Source: Phytophthora sp. 'mugwort' (lineage: Eukaryota > Oomycota > Peronosporomycetes > Peronosporales > Peronosporaceae). From it: a stretch of DNA of 64,000 nucleotides. Location: assembly GCA_033558025.1 (NCBI GenBank), contig JAUCEF010000016.1:3472001-3536000 (forward strand). Reading direction: 5' to 3'. Shown in pieces: positions 1-10,143 of this stretch (position 1 is its first letter; each line of letters opens with the position of its first letter). The notes beneath the pieces are model-generated. The model saw nothing but the letters and a program-made list of their open reading frames with translations, did no database searches and had not been told where the DNA came from. A program made the position numbers and the translations under genes.

Positions 1-2
1 TC

Positions 3-611
3 CAATCGTTTAAGGCACGTTACCGTCGTCGATTTGTCCGCTGGTGCCTCGATGCAATGGAAGGCGGCATAACGCGGAACTTGAACCTTCTCGAGGCAAT
101 CCAGTTCAGTATCGATAGTTGGGGCGATGTGACGGCCGATTGCATACACAACTGCTGGGTGAAGGCAAGGATCGTAGACGTTACGTTGTTGGGAGAGCTC
201 CGACAGGCAGGGGAGTATGCGTTGGCTGCTGAACAAAATGTGATAAACGATATTGCGAGCATGCTTGAGGGGGTTAGCGCCAATTATAGCGAGGCACATT
301 ACTTGGAGATTGATTCTGGCGTTGAAGTTCATGAGCTACCAGAAGACGATGCCGACCACAATGCTGCTGAAGAGGCTGATGATGGCGAGGACGACGAGAA
401 CGACCAACCCCCTGTGTCATCATCGACGGCACTCGCATATTGTATGGAGCTTCCTTCGTTTCTATTCCAGTGTGAAGGGGATACAAAGCGGGAACAGGAA
501 ATGGTGCAGACCTTGACGAAGGTAGCTAGAGCACAAGTTGTGAAGCGGCAGAGGCAGACGTCACTAGATACTTTTTTACACCAAGATGAATGTAACCATT
601 TCCATATCTGA
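3..611 (+). pseudogene. C-terminal part of a pogo/Tigger-like DDE transposase, cut by the window edge
   Basis: The open frame runs in from the window edge (codons from base 3) and ends at 611. It begins with a basic FKARYRRRF stretch, then WGDVTADCIHNCW, the typical end of the DDE_1 catalytic domain in pogo/Tigger transposases (helical region after the third acidic residue, with an NCW motif). An Asp/Glu-rich linker follows (about residues 95-120 from the ATG at 57), then a basic tail. The catalytic acidic residues and the CENP-B-like DNA-binding half would lie to the left of the window. Whether the full element is intact cannot be judged. The Harbinger remnant begins 12 bases downstream, so this is a nested or abutting insertion. 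Confident as a transposase tail, less so on exact family. Confidence 0.6.
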
Positions 612-623
612 CTAATTCTCTAA

Positions 624-1736
624 ATGAATTCGGGCTACCAGGAAAGAACTTGCAGTACTCGTTTGTTTGGGGGCTTGTTGCTGCTCACATACTACGGGAA
701 TGGTTGTGGACAAGCTGGAGATGAAATAAAAAATTGGAGGTACCGCGCAGCTCAACTGGGCATGACACGACCTGATATTAGTCGATACACTAAACGAATA
801 GAAAAACGATTATGTGCCATGATGGACGACGTTATTTACTTTCCAGAACTTACAGCTGATGATGAATGGAATGAGTTAGTGGATAGGTTTGGCTCGCTCG
901 GTACTGATTTTCTGGATGTGACGTGTATTTTTGATGGTATACTCATTCAGACGGACCGGCCTCGCGTTCACCAGGTAAAAGACGCGAACATGATGTTGCT
1001 CCGATTAGCGACGACTAAAAAAAAAACTATTTGTTGTTGCATAGATTTTTTGGCAAAGGTGGGAACCCGGCGTACGATTGCCTGGATGTCACTGACTACC
1101 GCTTAAAGCTTTGATATCTAGGCGTTTTCAGCGGCAGTAACTCGGACCACTTAATGTGGAAACAGTCTGAAATTTTCTTGGCCCCTTTCCTGAGATCTCT
1201 GTCCACCAGGTATCAACTGGCTGAAGGACGCTGTATTCAAATCATGGCCATTTTTAATGGTTGCGTTCGATGAGCATGGAGGCAAACCCCTATCGAAGAA
1301 GTAACCGTGGTGATACAGTGTTGCGTGTGCTTGACGATAAACCCTGCGGCTAATTTAGGTGCTCGGATTGCATCTATAATTATCATCTCTCGCAGACACG
1401 GATCATAGTCGAATGTGCTTTTGGCAAATTAAGGCACGTTTCAAAGTGCTTCGTGGAGTAACGGATCGACGAGCCCACAGGGCCAATTCACGCACGATCG
1501 GCGCTGCTGCTGTCCTCCACACGCTTCTTATCGATATAGGCGACAAACAGTTCAGAGGAAGGCGTGATAACGAAGCCCATAAGCGTGGTTCACGGCAAGT
1601 GGTGCGGGGATTTAACCAGAACTGGGATAGAACGCAAGCCCAGATTTACTTATCATATGCGAACCGAAATGCGTTGGCAGACCGCTTTTATGAACGCGAT
1701 AACGATCGAACGGCCGTGTGGACTAGTCGGTGTTAG
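624..1736 (+). pseudogene. Degenerate PIF/Harbinger-like DDE transposase
   Basis: Two open pieces in different frames (624-1106 and 1413-1736) flank a stop-ridden middle. The first has an HTH-like N-terminal region and then DVTCIFDGILIQTDRPRVHQ, matching the first catalytic aspartate block of PIF/Harbinger (DDE_Tnp_4) transposases (consensus like DGT-I-I-RP). Shifted frames near 1060-1110 read GNPAYDCLDVTDYRL, and around 1405-1560 the pattern CxFG-LKARFKVLRGVTDRR...IGAAAVLHTLLID is the usual Harbinger C-terminus. Several frameshifts and stops make it inactive. A short minus-strand ORF end follows at once, which fits the two-ORF layout of Harbinger elements. Confidence 0.65.
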
Positions 1737-1753
1737 TGTGGTCTGCCGCTTCG

Positions 1754-1864
1754 TTATTTCTCGGTTGTCACTTGATGCAGGCCCGTAATGCTGTGAAGCA
1801 GCGCTTTAATGGTCTCCTGCTGCTTGGCATTAGCTGATTCAACTGATTCAAGGGATGATGCCAT
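1754..1864 (-). pseudogene. C-terminal remnant of a probable Harbinger accessory (MYB-like) protein
   Basis: A 36-codon frame from an ATG (1864) to a TAA (1754). The peptide is ESVESANAKQQETIKALLHS followed by ITGLHQ, an amphipathic coiled-coil-like tail. Further upstream on the same strand (1870-2300) traces of coding appear in several frames, but no intact domain. Tail-to-tail placement 18 bases from the Harbinger transposase end suggests the second ORF of that element, which in this superfamily encodes a MYB/SANT-like DNA-binding partner. The family is inferred from position and from resemblance of the tail, not from a visible MYB domain. Confidence 0.35.
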
Positions 1865-1869
1865 CTTAC

Positions 1870-2810
1870 CAGAGCGCTGTATCATATTCGTTTTACCCGA
1901 GGAGGTTGGCGGCGAACCGCGGACACTCGTTTAATTGATTCGAAACCTGATCGAAACGTGTCGTTGACGACGTCAGCAGGGCATCTTGCGGCAGGTTTAT
2001 CACTTCCTTCTCACGCATCGTTTTTGCTTTGGCTTTCTCCTTTGCCTTTCACGCGCTTCGATCAGCAAAAACAAATTCCGACGATTCTGGATTCAATCCG
2101 TCCTCCTGGTTCTCTTGACGCCCACTGCGGCTGCTTGAAATGTAGGACCAGGCAACGGTTCTCGACGCAGTGGTGGCCTCGCCAGTGCAACCAAGGCGGG
2201 AAAGAAAACAAAATCACAATGAAATGGCCAGAGGGCTGCAAGCTCGACCCTCATATCGCTGCGACAGCTTGGGTGCAGGTTTAGCTGGTCACACGATAAC
2301 TTACGCCCGATAGTTTCGACGCCAGATCCAGCGATTATCAGTTAGTTCATACCGTCGCGCGACAACGTAACTTGAAGCCATTTCTGGAAACTTGCACCTG
2401 GGGGAAATTACATCGCCACTACTGGAGTTGCAACTCTGAGCCCTGTTACCCGTAGCAAGCATGCGTGTTCGCTTGAGTTTGTGTCTCGCACGAATTGGTT
2501 TAATTTGTACTTGATTTCTTCACTGAGACGTGATGCGGGACCATAACTCCCAAGCCTAGCCCGCCACGACATGCTGCTGAAACATTATAATTGTGTTTTC
2601 CCAAATGACTCGAACGGCTTTCGTGTCCGCATTTTCAATTTTTTTTAATTTTCTTGTTACTATTCGAACTTTGAACGCAAGCGCAGTGAGATCGTCCGTC
2701 CGTCCAGCGCATACTACCCCCTGTTGTTGTTGAACGAGATGTAGCTTTCATATTACCCCTCTGTCTTCGGCTCAGAATTGTGTCTGACGGTGCCGAGCTT
2801 CTAACCTTGC
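1870..2810. other. No intact gene seen
   Basis: Short plus-strand frames here (for example 1958-2284) look antisense to the Harbinger accessory remnant. No recognisable domain, RNA gene or tandem repeat was seen. Confidence 0.4.
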
Positions 2811-2815
2811 ACCAT

Positions 2816-2850
2816 GGAGGAACCACTGCACCATGTGCAGTGGTTCCTCC
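2816..2850. repeat. Perfect short hairpin (15-16 bp arms, 3-5 nt loop)
   Basis: GGAGGAACCACTGCA at 2816-2830 is the exact reverse complement of TGCAGTGGTTCCTCC at 2836-2850. One further C-G pair extends the arms and leaves a CAT loop. It could be the fused ends of a small inverted-repeat element; no flanking duplication was identified. Confidence 0.8.
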
Positions 2851-3026
2851 GCAACTTTTCAAAAAGCAACTGCACGGCAACGATAAATATGACGATGCTT
2901 TGGGCTAAATCGACCAGTTGGAGTTCGGATTTGTGGTTGTGAGACGCAGCTGTTATCATTCGGATGATAACGCAATCAACAAGGCTGGCTAGATGTTTTA
3001 AATGGCTCTGATGGAAACACTTCTCG

Positions 3027-3561
3027 TTGGTCTATCAACCAAATTGTTTGTTGGGGAGCGCCGTTCGTGACCCCACTTATTTCGGGTTTCATGTGGATGG
3101 TATTGTCAAGTTGAACCAACTGGTGTATTCTGTCATTGGTTTTGGCATTTGGGATCGGGCCCGGTCGTTCCACTTGGTGGCAATATATATTATATCTCTG
3201 CGGCTGGAAGGTGCTTTACGTGAAGGCACTTGTTGCGCAAGATTTACAGCGTTGTTACCAGGCAGAAGTTCTGATCAATTACGTGATGGTAGATGCTAAA
3301 TCCGCCCAACTGAATGCTGTTAACAAATGCTTTGGAGTGGATTCCGGCTTTCAGTATCGGATTTGTTTCTATCACGTGATGGCCAATGTTCACAAGAGAC
3401 TCAAAGGTCCGCCAATTCTTGTGCGAACAGGTAGAGATATTTATGATCTGCTTTTTGACGATTGCAAGCAAGTGTTTAACCTACTGTTCGTAATCGTTTT
3501 GGCGAAGCGGTCACGTGACACACAGCTGGCGGCGTTTCGGAGTTACTTTACGAGCGTGTGA
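3027..3561 (+). pseudogene. MULE (Mutator-like) transposase remnant
   Basis: Two overlapping frames (3027 on; 3136-3561) together resemble the MULE transposase domain common in oomycetes. The first reads FHVDGIVKLNQLVYSVIGFGIWDRARSFHL, like the first-aspartate block (FH-DATFKLN...SDRSRTFHL). The second has VDAKSAQLNAVNKCFG then YRICFYHVMANVHKRLK, like the second-aspartate block (DADxAQxNA...CFYHVM). At least one frameshift separates the blocks, and the zinc-finger and C-terminal regions are missing. An old, inactive fragment. Confidence 0.6.
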
Positions 3562-3785
3562 ACGACGGTCGGGTTTCATCGTTGGCAGTGTTTCCACATG
3601 CCAGGTGTTTTCGCCCCCCGGACAACCCCATGCCGTCTTTGGAAGGGCCGATTCTCGATGTGTATGGCAGCAGGACGCTTGTAGGGAGCTAGAACTAAAT
3701 AACAAAACTGAAATAAATATAATCAACTTGTTGTATCCAAGGTTTTCTCAAGACTGATCTCTCTCTTCACGCCGCGGGTAGTGTA

Positions 3786-3799
3786 CCCCCCCCCCCCCC
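3786..3799. repeat. Poly(C) tract, C14
   Basis: Fourteen consecutive C bases. Similar long C runs recur at 20910-20922 and 45167-45173. Confidence 0.9.
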
Positions 3800-6067
3800 T
3801 TCCTCTCCTTCGGCTCACTCGCAGTACTCGGGGCGATCGTACCGACACTACTTCATTCCCGTCAGCGCTCCTTTGTCGCTGCTCCATAGTAGCTTCACAT
3901 ATATGCCGTTCGTCCTTGCCGCCCAGTCGACTATCACACTCCTCCAGTTTCGAACCCCGTTCTACAATGACGACATCTGGTGCATCACCTCCGTCGATCT
4001 GAGGCCAAGGCAAACGTTAACGAGGAGCCTGATTGCAGTCGCCTCACTCATGTTGTGACAGGGCTTCGCGCTCATCTTCATCCAGCTACTCAGCCGATAA
4101 CTAATCGGCTAACGTCGCTTCGCCCAGCGGACGGACTAGACCTTTCCCGAGACGGTTACCTCCATTTCCACTCGGGAGAGTTTGATACCGCTACAAACTT
4201 AACTATGGTGACTTGCTCTCAGTTCCTAGGATATTGCTTGGAAAAGAAAATGCCACTAAGCGGGTCGGGTATAAACCACATTGGTAGATGGGGATGGCAG
4301 AGCATAGTGGAGAAATGGATTGCCTTGGAAAATATGTCCGGTTAAAGAAAGCTACACCTGCTGGTTTTCCATTACCCGTTTTCATCAGCATATCGTACAG
4401 CTGCTATCGGTCCTAACGCCGATTATTTTGGCGACAATGCGGTCGCAAGCAGAAGATAATTTGAAGTGCTGCGCTCGTTGTACCGTCCGAATGGCAGCGT
4501 TATCCCTCGAGAGTCCGATACGACATTATGGTACTTCTTCAACTGGCTTAGCGTACATAGGCCCTTCCAACTCCCAGCATTATTTGTCACAACACGTGTG
4601 TTGCAGCAAAAATCGTTTTACAACAACGTTTTTAGGCGCTACGTTGATTTTAAGTGCATCGATAAGTGCTCATTCGTCCTATTTGAGCTCGACAAGCGAG
4701 CCCACACGCGAAACTAGAGTTCAACATCTGTTTTGCATTGCACTTTTCCAACTAGAGGAAGTAGGTACGACGACCACCTTAACGTGAGGTGTTCGAGCTT
4801 ATCGATGCTCGACTACCTGTTTGCAATGAAGGGACTGTAGGCAACTGAGAATTCGACACGCCTCTGGCGCGATGCGTCACCGGCAGCATGACGTAGGAGG
4901 TGTCATGTTGATGCGGCTCGCTGTGGCTCAAAGTCGGCACTTGTGGTCGCAGCTGTGCGGCCACTAGGGACACAGGCTGTGTCCCTAATGGCCGCTGAAG
5001 TAGCAGATGACCGCGGAATAAATTGACCACCAGCTCCATCGAAAACTACGATAGAAAGTTCCTTAAAGCCTCCTGGATTCAGGGACTTGTACCGAGATGC
5101 GAGCTACAGTAAAAACTACGCAAATTCTTGTCAAACACGCAGGCGCGCATCGTGGACCATGTTAATGGCAATAGGCGCGAAGGATTGAGACACAATGTTA
5201 AAAATGCCAGAAGGTGAAAACAACTAAGCCTGGTTTGGCCGACAGATTCAATTGGATTAGATATTTGAAAGCCCGATGTTCAATGTGTCGTTAAACATTG
5301 TCCAACGGTATTGGGGTGGGTTCCATCTCGAACTCGAAGATAGCCTCACGGGTAGAATTTCGTGGGATCGACCGGCTTGCACTTTCGAGTCGAAATTGGG
5401 TAAACATTGCCGACATGCAGACCAGGTGCGATGGTAATGTCCGATCCGAGGATATCTCCGTATCTCGGAGAGAACTACCGTAATGTCTCCATTGCAGCAA
5501 GATGATCGGCTTATTTCCATCTGCGGTTATCGTTGAAAGCGGATCTGTCGTCGTGCCGAGTGATGCCACATCGGAGGCTTTGGGTCCTCAAACTTCGGAT
5601 TGAAAAGGTCAATCTAGGCTTTTTCACACTTTTTTTTTTCCACCGCTGAGGGTCACAGTTTGCCAGAACTTCGGCAAATCCTAGTGGAGGCACTGTGGAA
5701 CGACGCCCAGGCGAGCCGTGTCTCTCTCTGCGTTGGGGGTCAATCGAATTGACGAAAGCTTGGCATGCGATCGAGTGTCAGAGGTAGCACTTGTAAACCG
5801 ATACCAAGCTTAAGTATGGTCTAACGCCTTTCGATGCCCGATATAATGCATCATAATGAACAGGTATGCGGTTTTGAAATACATGATTGATGTGGGTTAC
5901 ATCGAACACACACTTGATGTCGATGAACGATCAGTTCCGAATCCTCTGCTGGTGTCCAAGAAGTTGTCAGGGCGATTGAAGCACGACCACAGCGACACCC
6001 TCGCCGTCGTCGAACCTGCTCTCGTTCACATCTGGATCAATTTGTTTTGAACAGACGCGACCGCAGC
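3800..6067. other. Gene-poor stretch upstream of the kinase
   Basis: Only short overlapping frames on both strands (longest about 155 codons at 4320-4787). None shows a domain I recognise, so I treat the region as decayed repeat or intergenic sequence. It holds one strong hairpin (4957-4995). The last few hundred bases should contain the kinase promoter, but no clear oomycete initiator was seen. Confidence 0.5.
4957..4995. repeat. Near-perfect palindrome, 19 bp arms, 1 nt centre
   Basis: The arm at 4957-4975 (GCGGCCACTAGGGACACAG) pairs with 4977-4995 with a single mismatch around a central G. There is no T-run after it, so it is not a typical transcription terminator; it may be joined ends of an inverted-repeat element. 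Confidence 0.8.
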
Positions 6068-8758
6068 ATGGCGCGTGGGCGTCGCGCGGTGTTAGTCTTA
6101 GTCGTCTTGGCGGTGACATTGACACAAATCGTCGCTTCTGGTGCCATGTCGCGTGAATCGACATTGAGCTTCACGTCGGAGGCACAGGAAGGTACCAAAC
6201 TGCCAGTGAATGGCTCGTTCGTTTTCGATGGCAGCACATCCGACATCGCCCGACAGCTCTACTTAAGGCACGCAACAGGCGAAAGTATCAGGAACGTGAA
6301 GCCCAATACGATCCCAGCCGCTGTCACGGCGCGACTTGCTCCGTTGAATGTGTCTTTTGACAACCTGCCGGGTTTGCTACAGCGAGCGCTGCTCTGGGAC
6401 TCGGGATTCGTCATCTCGCCGGAGAACGACCCGGTGCAGATTTGGACGCTAGGAGGCCGATCGATGGCTAAGTTGGCGATCTCCAAGGTGGAATTCGATA
6501 CGACAGGATGCACGGCCTTGAACTGCAGTCAGCCGGACGAGACGACGTACAATGCGAATAAATACTGCACAGGAACCCAGATGCTGACGGCGGCCAAGTG
6601 TTTAATGGACAACTTCGACTCGGACACGAGCTCCCACCTTGCCATGTGGTCGGATGGAGGTGACCCCGACATGATCCCAGAGATCCGAGCGATGATGCAT
6701 GGATGGCTGGACTCGTCTACGAACGACTCCTATTTGTTATACGCAGTGCACACGATGTCCGCTGAGTGGGAACCTGCGTACGGGACATGCAACAAAGACG
6801 GTTATGGATCACTTGTCGTGCCCTGCTACCCGATGCGCAACACGTCAGCGGACATTGTCGCGGTAATGTCGGCACCGGTCGCTACTGCATGGGTGACAAC
6901 GTGGATTAAGCAGTATCAGCCTACTTCAGACACAGCTGTGAACAGCGAGTCCGGCGTTGACGGCAGTGGATTCAGCCTTTGGCTGCTGATTCCGATCATT
7001 ATCGCGGCTTTGACGGCGTCTGCGTTGATCTTCTACGCTGTCTGTAAGAAACGTCGACGGCTGCGATCTGTCTACTGGCAGCGAAATTCTCCAGCTGACA
7101 GTGACCGCGACTACAGTCGAAGGTCAAAGACCTCAGGTCCGCTTGATGCGCCTCGTCCAAGAGACAACAGGACAAGTCTCCGTCGCACAGAGCAGGAAAC
7201 GATCGGGGACTTTACTCGCACTCTTCGATTGCCTGGAGAGAACGACAGCCCAGTTGATGAGCCTTCTCCTATGATCGAGGAAGTTCTACCGCGTCCGCGC
7301 CGAAACGCTGCACCTGTCAGTAGAATTGCTGCACCACCTCTCGGTACTGCAGCTCGAGGTAGTCTACCTATCTCCCAAGCCAACATACCAGCAGTTCGAA
7401 GAGATATGATGCCAGCAACTCACAATTCGATCCTAGGCGCACGAACTCCATTGGCAGCTCGCAGCACTGCACGTCTAGTACAGACACAACCCTCTCGTCA
7501 TATTTCGACTCCAGTAGCGCGTCAATCCTCCGCTCGAATTTCAGCTGCTGAAGCGCGTCGATCGTCATCTGCTACTCGTCTTTCATCAGCGCAGGATTCC
7601 AACCCTTTTGCGTGGCAATTGGCAGCTCGCTCGTCTGGTCGTTCAGCTTCAGTACGGAGCTCAAGCTCAACGGCACGCCAATCACCAGCTCGGACTTTCA
7701 CGCCAGCAAATCGAAGCAAATCGGAACTTTGGAGAGATAACCCCGTGACACGAGGTGGGGCTAGAGACCATCTACCAACACTTCGGGAGTCCGTGTCAAT
7801 GTCCCCGGTGCGACAGTCAATGCCGTCCATTCGAGACTCTATTCTAGCTGATCGTGAGTCGATTCCTGCGCTACGCGAGACGTTTAGTCGCTACTCGGCG
7901 GCAGACAACGTGCAATACACGCTGACGACGGACTTTAACTTAATGGGAAAGCGGATCGCATGGGAGCGAATTGAGCTCGGTCGCCTGCTTTCAAGAGGTG
8001 CGTTCGGTGAGGTATGGGCGTGTCGCTATGCTGGCAAGAAGGTGGCCGTCAAGCGATTAGTGCAGACGAAGAAGCACACGTTCCAGGAGACTGAGAAGTT
8101 TATGAACGAGATCCAGCTCACAGCGAGTCTCAACCATCCCAACCTCGTCCGCTTCATTGGCGTGACGTGGAGTAGTTTGGAGAACTTGGCGATGGTGGAA
8201 GAATATCTCTCTCGAGGTGACTTGCAGAAGTATCTGAAGCGGAATGGCGATTTGATGACCTGGGCGCGTGACAAGATCGACATGGCCATTGGAATCGCAA
8301 GAGCGATGGATTATTTGCACAGCCACAAGGTCATTCACCGCGACATTAAAGCTCGCAACATCTTGTTAACCAAACGATTGCAGCCGAAACTGATTGACTT
8401 TGGCGCTAGTCGTCTCTGGGAGCCCAACGACATGTCGGCTGGTGTTGGGACCCCTTTTTGGACCGCGCCGGAAGTGCTAGAGAGTACCGAGTACACGGAG
8501 AAGGCAGATATTTATTCATTCGGCGTGCTGCTAACAGAGCTGGACACGTGCGAGGCTCCTTATCACAACACCTTGGGGGCGAACAGAGAGAAGATGAAGC
8601 CTTTTCACATTTTGAAAGAAGTCGTGGATGGCAAATTGAGACCGCGTCTTACGGCTGATTGTCCGCAACGCATTCGTAAAGCCGTAGACGCGTGTTTCCA
8701 GCATGATCCCAAGCTCAGACCGTCGGCTTTAAAGCTTGTACGACTGCTGAAAGGCTGA
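6068..8758 (+). CDS. Receptor-like TKL serine/threonine protein kinase, single transmembrane pass
   Basis: Predicted plasma-membrane kinase of 896 residues. The frame opens further upstream only at a TTG, so the first ATG (6068) is taken; it gives a signal peptide (MARGRRAVLVLVVLAV...). An ectodomain of about 270 residues with several cysteines follows. The transmembrane helix is near residues 302-325 (SLWLLIPIIIAALTA), with a basic KKRRRLR stop-transfer. A long Ser/Arg/Ala-rich linker (about 330-625) leads to a TKL kinase domain (about 633-895) with glycine loop GRLLSRGAFGEV, VAVK lysine, HRDIKARN catalytic loop, DFGAS and GTPFWTAPEV activation end. All catalytic residues are present, so it should be active. 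TKL receptor-like kinases are expanded in oomycetes. The ligand is unknown and the ectodomain matches no family I recognise. Confidence 0.88.
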   Translation: MARGRRAVLVLVVLAVTLTQIVASGAMSRESTLSFTSEAQEGTKLPVNGSFVFDGSTSDIARQLYLRHATGESIRNVKPNTIPAAVTARLAPLNVSFDNLPGLLQRALLWDSGFVISPENDPVQIWTLGGRSMAKLAISKVEFDTTGCTALNCSQPDETTYNANKYCTGTQMLTAAKCLMDNFDSDTSSHLAMWSDGGDPDMIPEIRAMMHGWLDSSTNDSYLLYAVHTMSAEWEPAYGTCNKDGYGSLVVPCYPMRNTSADIVAVMSAPVATAWVTTWIKQYQPTSDTAVNSESGVDGSGFSLWLLIPIIIAALTASALIFYAVCKKRRRLRSVYWQRNSPADSDRDYSRRSKTSGPLDAPRPRDNRTSLRRTEQETIGDFTRTLRLPGENDSPVDEPSPMIEEVLPRPRRNAAPVSRIAAPPLGTAARGSLPISQANIPAVRRDMMPATHNSILGARTPLAARSTARLVQTQPSRHISTPVARQSSARISAAEARRSSSATRLSSAQDSNPFAWQLAARSSGRSASVRSSSSTARQSPARTFTPANRSKSELWRDNPVTRGGARDHLPTLRESVSMSPVRQSMPSIRDSILADRESIPALRETFSRYSAADNVQYTLTTDFNLMGKRIAWERIELGRLLSRGAFGEVWACRYAGKKVAVKRLVQTKKHTFQETEKFMNEIQLTASLNHPNLVRFIGVTWSSLENLAMVEEYLSRGDLQKYLKRNGDLMTWARDKIDMAIGIARAMDYLHSHKVIHRDIKARNILLTKRLQPKLIDFGASRLWEPNDMSAGVGTPFWTAPEVLESTEYTEKADIYSFGVLLTELDTCEAPYHNTLGANREKMKPFHILKEVVDGKLRPRLTADCPQRIRKAVDACFQHDPKLRPSALKLVRLLKG

Positions 8759-8834
8759 AGCGCAGCCCATGCGCTTATACTGTACAACATAAAAATATTG
8801 GGATAGCTTACAATACAGACAATACAACTTAAGT

Positions 8835-9020
8835 CTAACTTTACATCATCTACTGCTCTCCGCAGTGGGTCGACGTGCAAGACTCCGAGAAACTCACGTA
8901 AAGTACCTGTCCTGACTTCTTGGAGAATATTAAATGGCTTGGCCTTCTTCCCGTCGGAGCCCACGCAGTCGGAAGCAGGAACGTGGTGGCCGAGAATTTC
9001 CCAATATCGGTGCTCTCGTG
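8835..9020 (-). pseudogene. Antisense fragment of a paralogous TKL kinase C-lobe
   Basis: The minus-strand frame reads CVGSDGKKAKPFNILQEV then TGTLREF, which lines up with GANREKMKPFHILKEV then DGKLRPR in the kinase just upstream on the plus strand. Only the end of the C-lobe is present; the catalytic parts are missing and the frame drifts into unrelated sequence below 8835. It lies tail-to-tail with the intact kinase, about 80 bases after its stop. It is diverged enough to come from a different paralogue, not from a recent inverted copy. Confidence 0.6.
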
Positions 9021-9480
9021 TAGCGCGAACCGTTCTTGACAGCTGCTATACTGCCGTGTGCCGGAGCGAGACTGCGCTGCGAACTGCCTGTAGGTAGCGG
9101 TTCCTGCTTGCTACCAGCTCGGCGATTATACCTCCATTTTGTTGTTGATTGAAATTACTGCTGCGTGTGTTAATTAACAAAAATTACATTACACTTTAAG
9201 GCTAGTAAGCAACCTACTTAGCTACCCAACTTGCTATTTGGGATCGATTTGGGTCATGTGGACCCACAAATTGGGTACGGAGTATCCAATTGGCGTCCAA
9301 AAAGGTCCATTTTCTCGAAAGTGGGTACCATGAAAGACCCATTTTAGTGTCCAGGAGGAAACTGGTGGACGTCCCGAGACGTTTCTGGGCCTAGTTGGAC
9401 ATTTGCAGGACCTTTCCAATGGGGTCTATACAAAAACCAAGTATAACCCGATGAACCAGGTGATGGTGAGCCACCTACTT
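9021..9480. other. No gene seen
   Basis: AT-rich then mixed sequence with no long frame that resembles a protein. It ends at the tRNA-like element. Confidence 0.4.
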
Positions 9481-9484
9481 CTAT

Positions 9485-9565
9485 TGAGCTCAGATTGCTC
9501 AGCTGGTTAAGCATCCATGTCGGATGGAAGCGGCCAGGGTTCAATCCCCGGGCCGACCAGGCCTT
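9485..9565 (+). repeat. tRNA-derived SINE-like head with pol III A and B boxes
   Basis: An A-box-like TTGCTCAGCTGG (9495-9506) and a B box GGTTCAATCC (9538-9547) lie 31 nt apart, the spacing of a tRNA internal promoter. The acceptor ends do not pair and the anticodon stem does not fold with a 7-nt loop, so it is not a working tRNA gene. tRNA-related SINEs are known from Phytophthora. The body and tail downstream (9566-9850) are GC-rich and not further identified. Confidence 0.55.
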
Positions 9566-10143
9566 TCTGAAACGATGGTTGGGGTTTGGCCGCGAAGGTT
9601 GGGATATCTGGTCTTGTGACTGGACTGGTGGTCTTGGGGGCTACTGGGCGCCGTCTCATGGGCTATAGACCTGGAAGCACGGTTAGACCCGGTAGTTCTT
9701 GAGAATGCTTGACCGGGCACTTCAGTAGGAGAGATGCGGGTCGTGGTCTAGAGGGACAAAGCCTCCCAGTCGTCGTCTCATGGGCTTGTAGGCCTGGTAG
9801 TACGCGCGGCTCGGGAGTGTGGCGCCGCTCTAGACCTCGATCCAAAGAGTAGTCCAGTGATGTCGTGCGTGCCATAACACGCATAAACGTCTGTAGCGTG
9901 TCGCGTTCTTCACCCGCCTGTCCGCCAACGTGGGGCCCCGTTTGGGTTCAAAAATCCACACCGCCTTCGGGTACAGCAGACATAAGGCAATGCCCGCTAA
10001 GCGATCGGCAAATGGAGCCGGGAACTTGGCGTATGGGCGTGAAAGTGGTGGAGACTGAAGCAAGTAATGGCCGAGCACGCCGGCGGCGGATTGTAAGACA
10101 TCAGGATGAAGCCTTGAGCTTGTGGCCTTACCTTCGGGCCACA

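Noticed and set aside
1958..2284. Plus-strand 108-codon frame
   Set aside because: Compositionally odd and opposite to coding traces of the Harbinger partner.
6047..6067. Longer kinase start at TTG 6047
   Set aside because: Nuclear eukaryotic gene; the first ATG (6068) gives a proper signal peptide.
9485..9565. Functional tRNA gene
   Set aside because: Acceptor stem does not pair and anticodon arm is not normal; only the pol III boxes fit.
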